A stretch of 15,998 bases of DNA. Source: Oscillospiraceae bacterium. Lineage in GTDB: Bacteria > Bacillota > Clostridia > Oscillospirales > Oscillospiraceae. Within the stretch, counting starts at the first letter, position 1, and every line of letters begins with the position of its first letter. Positions 13,851 through 15,998 of this stretch are shown here, piece by piece. The notes under the pieces were generated by a model. It was not told the origin of the DNA and ran no database searches. It was given only the letters and a program-made list of their open reading frames with translations. The stretch covers positions 1-15,998 of the forward strand of contig JAHHRQ010000039.1 in assembly GCA_020025715.1 (NCBI GenBank), written 5' to 3'. The translations under genes and the position numbers were made by a program.

Positions 13851-14949
13851 TCAAAACCGTGGGCCTCTGGTTCACATCGTTAAGAGGGGCAGCGTGCCCT
13901 GGTACATGGCATGGCTTATAAGAGGTGCCGCCATTATTCTGGCTCTCCTTGTCTGTGCTCTCGTTACCACATTACTCACCGGTGAAAACCCCATTCAGAT
14001 TTACGCCGCCATGTTTAAAGGCGCTTTCGGTACTCCCAGAAAAGTCTGGATTCTGCTCCAGAACCTTTCAATTCTCCTTTGTATCGCTCTGGCTCTTACC
14101 CCGGCATTCAAAATGCGATTTTGGAATATCGGCGGTGAAGGTCAGGTGCTTATCGGCGGTCTTGCTTCCGCCGCATGTATGATACTGCTGGGAGATAAAA
14201 TCCCCAACTGGCTGCTCATCCTCATCATGGTATGCGCCAGCATTGCAGCCGGTGCTATCTGGGCCGTAATCCCCGGCTTCTTTAAAGCCAAATGGAACAC
14301 CAATGAAACCCTGTTCACACTGATGATGAACTATGTTGCAATTCAGCTTGTGGCATTTTTCGTTATTGTGTGGGAGGTTCCCAAGGGTGCCGGTAAAGTT
14401 GGTATTATAAATCAGGCCACTCAGGCAGGATGGCTCCCTCAGATCGGCTCCTACAAATACCTTCTTAACATTATCATCGTTGCCCTTATTACTATCGGCA
14501 TGTATGTTTACCTCAACTACTCCAAGCACGGATATGAAATTTCCGTTGTAGGTGAAAGCGAGCGCACCGCAAGATACGTTGGCATTAAGGTAGAAAAGGT
14601 CATCGTCCGCACCATGGTTCTCTCCGGTGCAATCTGCGGTATTGCAGGTCTGCTTCTGGTGGGCGGCACCGACCACACCATAAGCACCACTATCGCAGGC
14701 GGCCGCGGATACACCGCAATTATGGTTGCATGGCTTGCAAAATTTAACCCCATAGCCATGATTTTCGCAAGCTTGCTTCTTGTATTCCTCAGCCGCGGTG
14801 CTACCGAGATTTCCACAATCTTCGGTCTTAACCACTCCTTCGCAGACATTCTCACCGGTATAATCCTGTTCTTTATTATCGGCAGTGAGTTCTTTATCAA
14901 CTATAAACTGAGCTTTCGCAAAAACTCAAAAAAGGAGGCTGAAGCATAA
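13843..14949 (+). CDS. Nucleoside ABC transporter permease (YufP/NupP type)
   Basis: This is the first of two inner-membrane subunits that form the translocation path. The 368 residues contain about eight to ten hydrophobic segments (for example about 24–46, 69–88, 102–117, 123–145, 156–177, 207–226, 256–274, 302–316 and 333–352). The family motif FWNIGGEGQ is at 93–101. NETLFTLMMNYVA (154–166) and GESERTARYVGI (237–248) also match BMP-linked permeases; the latter corresponds to the cytoplasmic loop that touches the ATPase. The C-terminus is basic and cytoplasmic in prediction. The ATG overlaps the ATPase stop, which indicates translational coupling. It overlaps the next gene by one base (TAATG). 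Confidence 0.92.
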   Translation: MNNQNRGPLVHIVKRGSVPWYMAWLIRGAAIILALLVCALVTTLLTGENPIQIYAAMFKGAFGTPRKVWILLQNLSILLCIALALTPAFKMRFWNIGGEGQVLIGGLASAACMILLGDKIPNWLLILIMVCASIAAGAIWAVIPGFFKAKWNTNETLFTLMMNYVAIQLVAFFVIVWEVPKGAGKVGIINQATQAGWLPQIGSYKYLLNIIIVALITIGMYVYLNYSKHGYEISVVGESERTARYVGIKVEKVIVRTMVLSGAICGIAGLLLVGGTDHTISTTIAGGRGYTAIMVAWLAKFNPIAMIFASLLLVFLSRGATEISTIFGLNHSFADILTGIILFFIIGSEFFINYKLSFRKNSKKEAEA

Positions 14950-15944
14950 TGTTTGATTTTGTTTCCTTTATCCCCAGAGCCGTTGTTCAGGGTGTTCCTC
15001 TTCTTTTCGGCTGCACCGGTGAAACTCTTACTGAGAAATCCGGTAACCTGAACCTCGGTATCCCCGGCATTATGTACGTCGGCGGTATTTCCGGTGTTAT
15101 CGGTGCTTTTCTCTATGAGCAGAGCCTGTCTTCACCTGAGGCTATAAACGGATTTCTGGCAATTATGATTCCCGTTCTGTCCTGCCTTTTAGGCTCTCTT
15201 TTAATGGGTCTTATCTACTGCTTCCTTACCGTTACTTTAAGAGCAAACCAGAACGTCACCGGTCTTGCAATGACCACCTTCGGCGTTGGCTTCGGTAACT
15301 TCTTCGGCGGCTCTCTTATTAAGCTTACCGGAAGCGAAGTTCCCTCCATTGCTCTTTCCAACACTTCCTCATTTTTCAGCCGTTCCCTTCCTTTTTCAGG
15401 TAATTTAGGCTGGTTTGGCAAGATTTTCCTGTCCTACGGATTTCTGGCTTACGTTGCAGTTGCAATCGCTTTTATCTCTGCCTATGTGCTCAAAAAGACC
15501 CGCGTAGGCTTACAGCTCAGAGCTGTGGGCGAAAGCCCCGAGACTGCGGATGCAGCCGGTATAAACGTAAACCGCTATAAATATGTTGCAACCTGCGTGG
15601 GCAGCATGATTGCAGGTCTGGGCGGCCTTTACTACGTTATGGACTACGCCTGCGGCGTATGGTCAAACGACGCCTTCGGTGACCGCGGCTGGCTTGCTAT
15701 CGCACTGGTTATCTTCACTATCTGGAGACCTAACTGGGGTGTTATCTCCTCCTTCCTCTTCGGCGGACTTTACATCCTGTACCTCTTCATTCCCACCGGC
15801 ATGAACCTGTGCGTAAAAGAGCTTTACAAGATGCTCCCCTATATCGTAACTATCATTGTTCTGGTTATCACCAGCATGAGAAACAAGAGAGAAAATCAGC
15901 CTCCTGCTTCTCTGGGTCTTGCATATTTCAGGGAAGAACGATAA
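14949..15944 (+). CDS. Nucleoside ABC transporter permease (YufQ/NupQ type)
   Basis: This is the second membrane subunit, of 331 residues and strongly hydrophobic. Conserved blocks of the BMP-linked permease family are GETLTEKSGNLNLGI (24–38), RANQNVTGLAMTTFG (98–112), the coupling-loop-like RAVGESPETADAAGI (191–205) and RGWLAIALVIFTIWRPNWG (246–264). A well-placed AGGAGG lies in the 3' end of the upstream gene, and the ATG shares one base with that gene's stop codon. It is the last gene of the operon: a strong terminator begins 20 bases after its stop. The two permeases are only distantly alike and would assemble as a heterodimer with the two-domain ATPase. Confidence 0.92.
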   Translation: MFDFVSFIPRAVVQGVPLLFGCTGETLTEKSGNLNLGIPGIMYVGGISGVIGAFLYEQSLSSPEAINGFLAIMIPVLSCLLGSLLMGLIYCFLTVTLRANQNVTGLAMTTFGVGFGNFFGGSLIKLTGSEVPSIALSNTSSFFSRSLPFSGNLGWFGKIFLSYGFLAYVAVAIAFISAYVLKKTRVGLQLRAVGESPETADAAGINVNRYKYVATCVGSMIAGLGGLYYVMDYACGVWSNDAFGDRGWLAIALVIFTIWRPNWGVISSFLFGGLYILYLFIPTGMNLCVKELYKMLPYIVTIIVLVITSMRNKRENQPPASLGLAYFREER

Positions 15945-15963
15945 AGCTTACATCAAAATCATT

Positions 15964-15998
15964 AACGGCAGTATCCGAAATCGGATACTGCCGTTTTT
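15964..15998 (+). terminator. Intrinsic terminator of the transporter operon
   Basis: AACGGCAGTATCCG (15964–15977) pairs with CGGATACTGCCGTT (15982–15995), a 14-bp perfect stem with loop AAAT, running into a T-run that reaches the window edge. The run may continue beyond the window. Confidence 0.92.

Noticed and set aside
14068..14835. A 255-codon minus-strand frame opposite the first permease gene
   Set aside because: It is antisense to a clear permease with conserved motifs, and its Cys/His/Asn-rich composition looks like reversed coding sequence.

Overview
The window looks chromosomal and comes from a low-to-mid GC Firmicute, most likely a gut-type member of the Clostridia. The basis is the block hprK–murB–rapZ–whiA–dnaE (HPr kinase and WhiA together point to Gram-positives), strong AGGAGG ribosome sites, a purine riboswitch, and a BMP-type nucleoside ABC transporter of the Bacillus YufNOPQ kind. 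Genus cannot be fixed from the sequence alone. I saw no phage, insertion sequence, CRISPR array, tRNA or rRNA.

Layout. (1) Positions 1–1059, plus strand: the C-terminal end of a probable secreted protein with a Pro-Thr linker, then nth (endonuclease III) one base later. Two strong hairpins follow (1114–1198). (2) 1284–1946, minus strand: a lone, AT-richer gene for a small HEXXH metallopeptidase-like protein, with an inverted repeat upstream and a 10-base direct repeat on both sides. (3) 9409 down to 2210, minus strand: a compact operon hprK–murB–rapZ–whiA–dnaE behind one clear promoter (9463–9491). The glmR/yvcK gene that usually sits between rapZ and whiA is missing. (4) 9666–9854, plus strand: rpmB (ribosomal protein L28) with its own promoter and terminator. 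(5) 9991–10563: xpt, xanthine phosphoribosyltransferase, with its own promoter and a short leader. (6) 10628–15998: a purine-transport operon. It has an extended -10 promoter, a guanine-class riboswitch aptamer, two intrinsic terminators in tandem, a BMP lipoprotein, two intergenic hairpins, a double-domain ABC ATPase, two permeases with overlapping start/stop codons, and a final terminator.

How the parts work together. xpt and the transporter form a purine salvage neighbourhood. The transporter should import purine nucleosides or bases, Xpt converts the xanthine base to XMP, and the riboswitch should shut transporter synthesis down when guanine is plentiful. The minus-strand operon joins carbon-catabolite signalling (HprK), cell-wall precursor synthesis (MurB), an RNA-binding/nucleotide-binding regulator (RapZ), a division/sporulation-linked DNA-binding protein (WhiA) and a replicative-type polymerase (DnaE).

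I do not see a wholly new system. The points most worth a second look are the riboswitch leader with two stacked terminators, the hairpins between the binding protein and the ATPase, the missing glmR, the metallopeptidase island, and the DnaE whose PHP domain appears to keep all its metal ligands.
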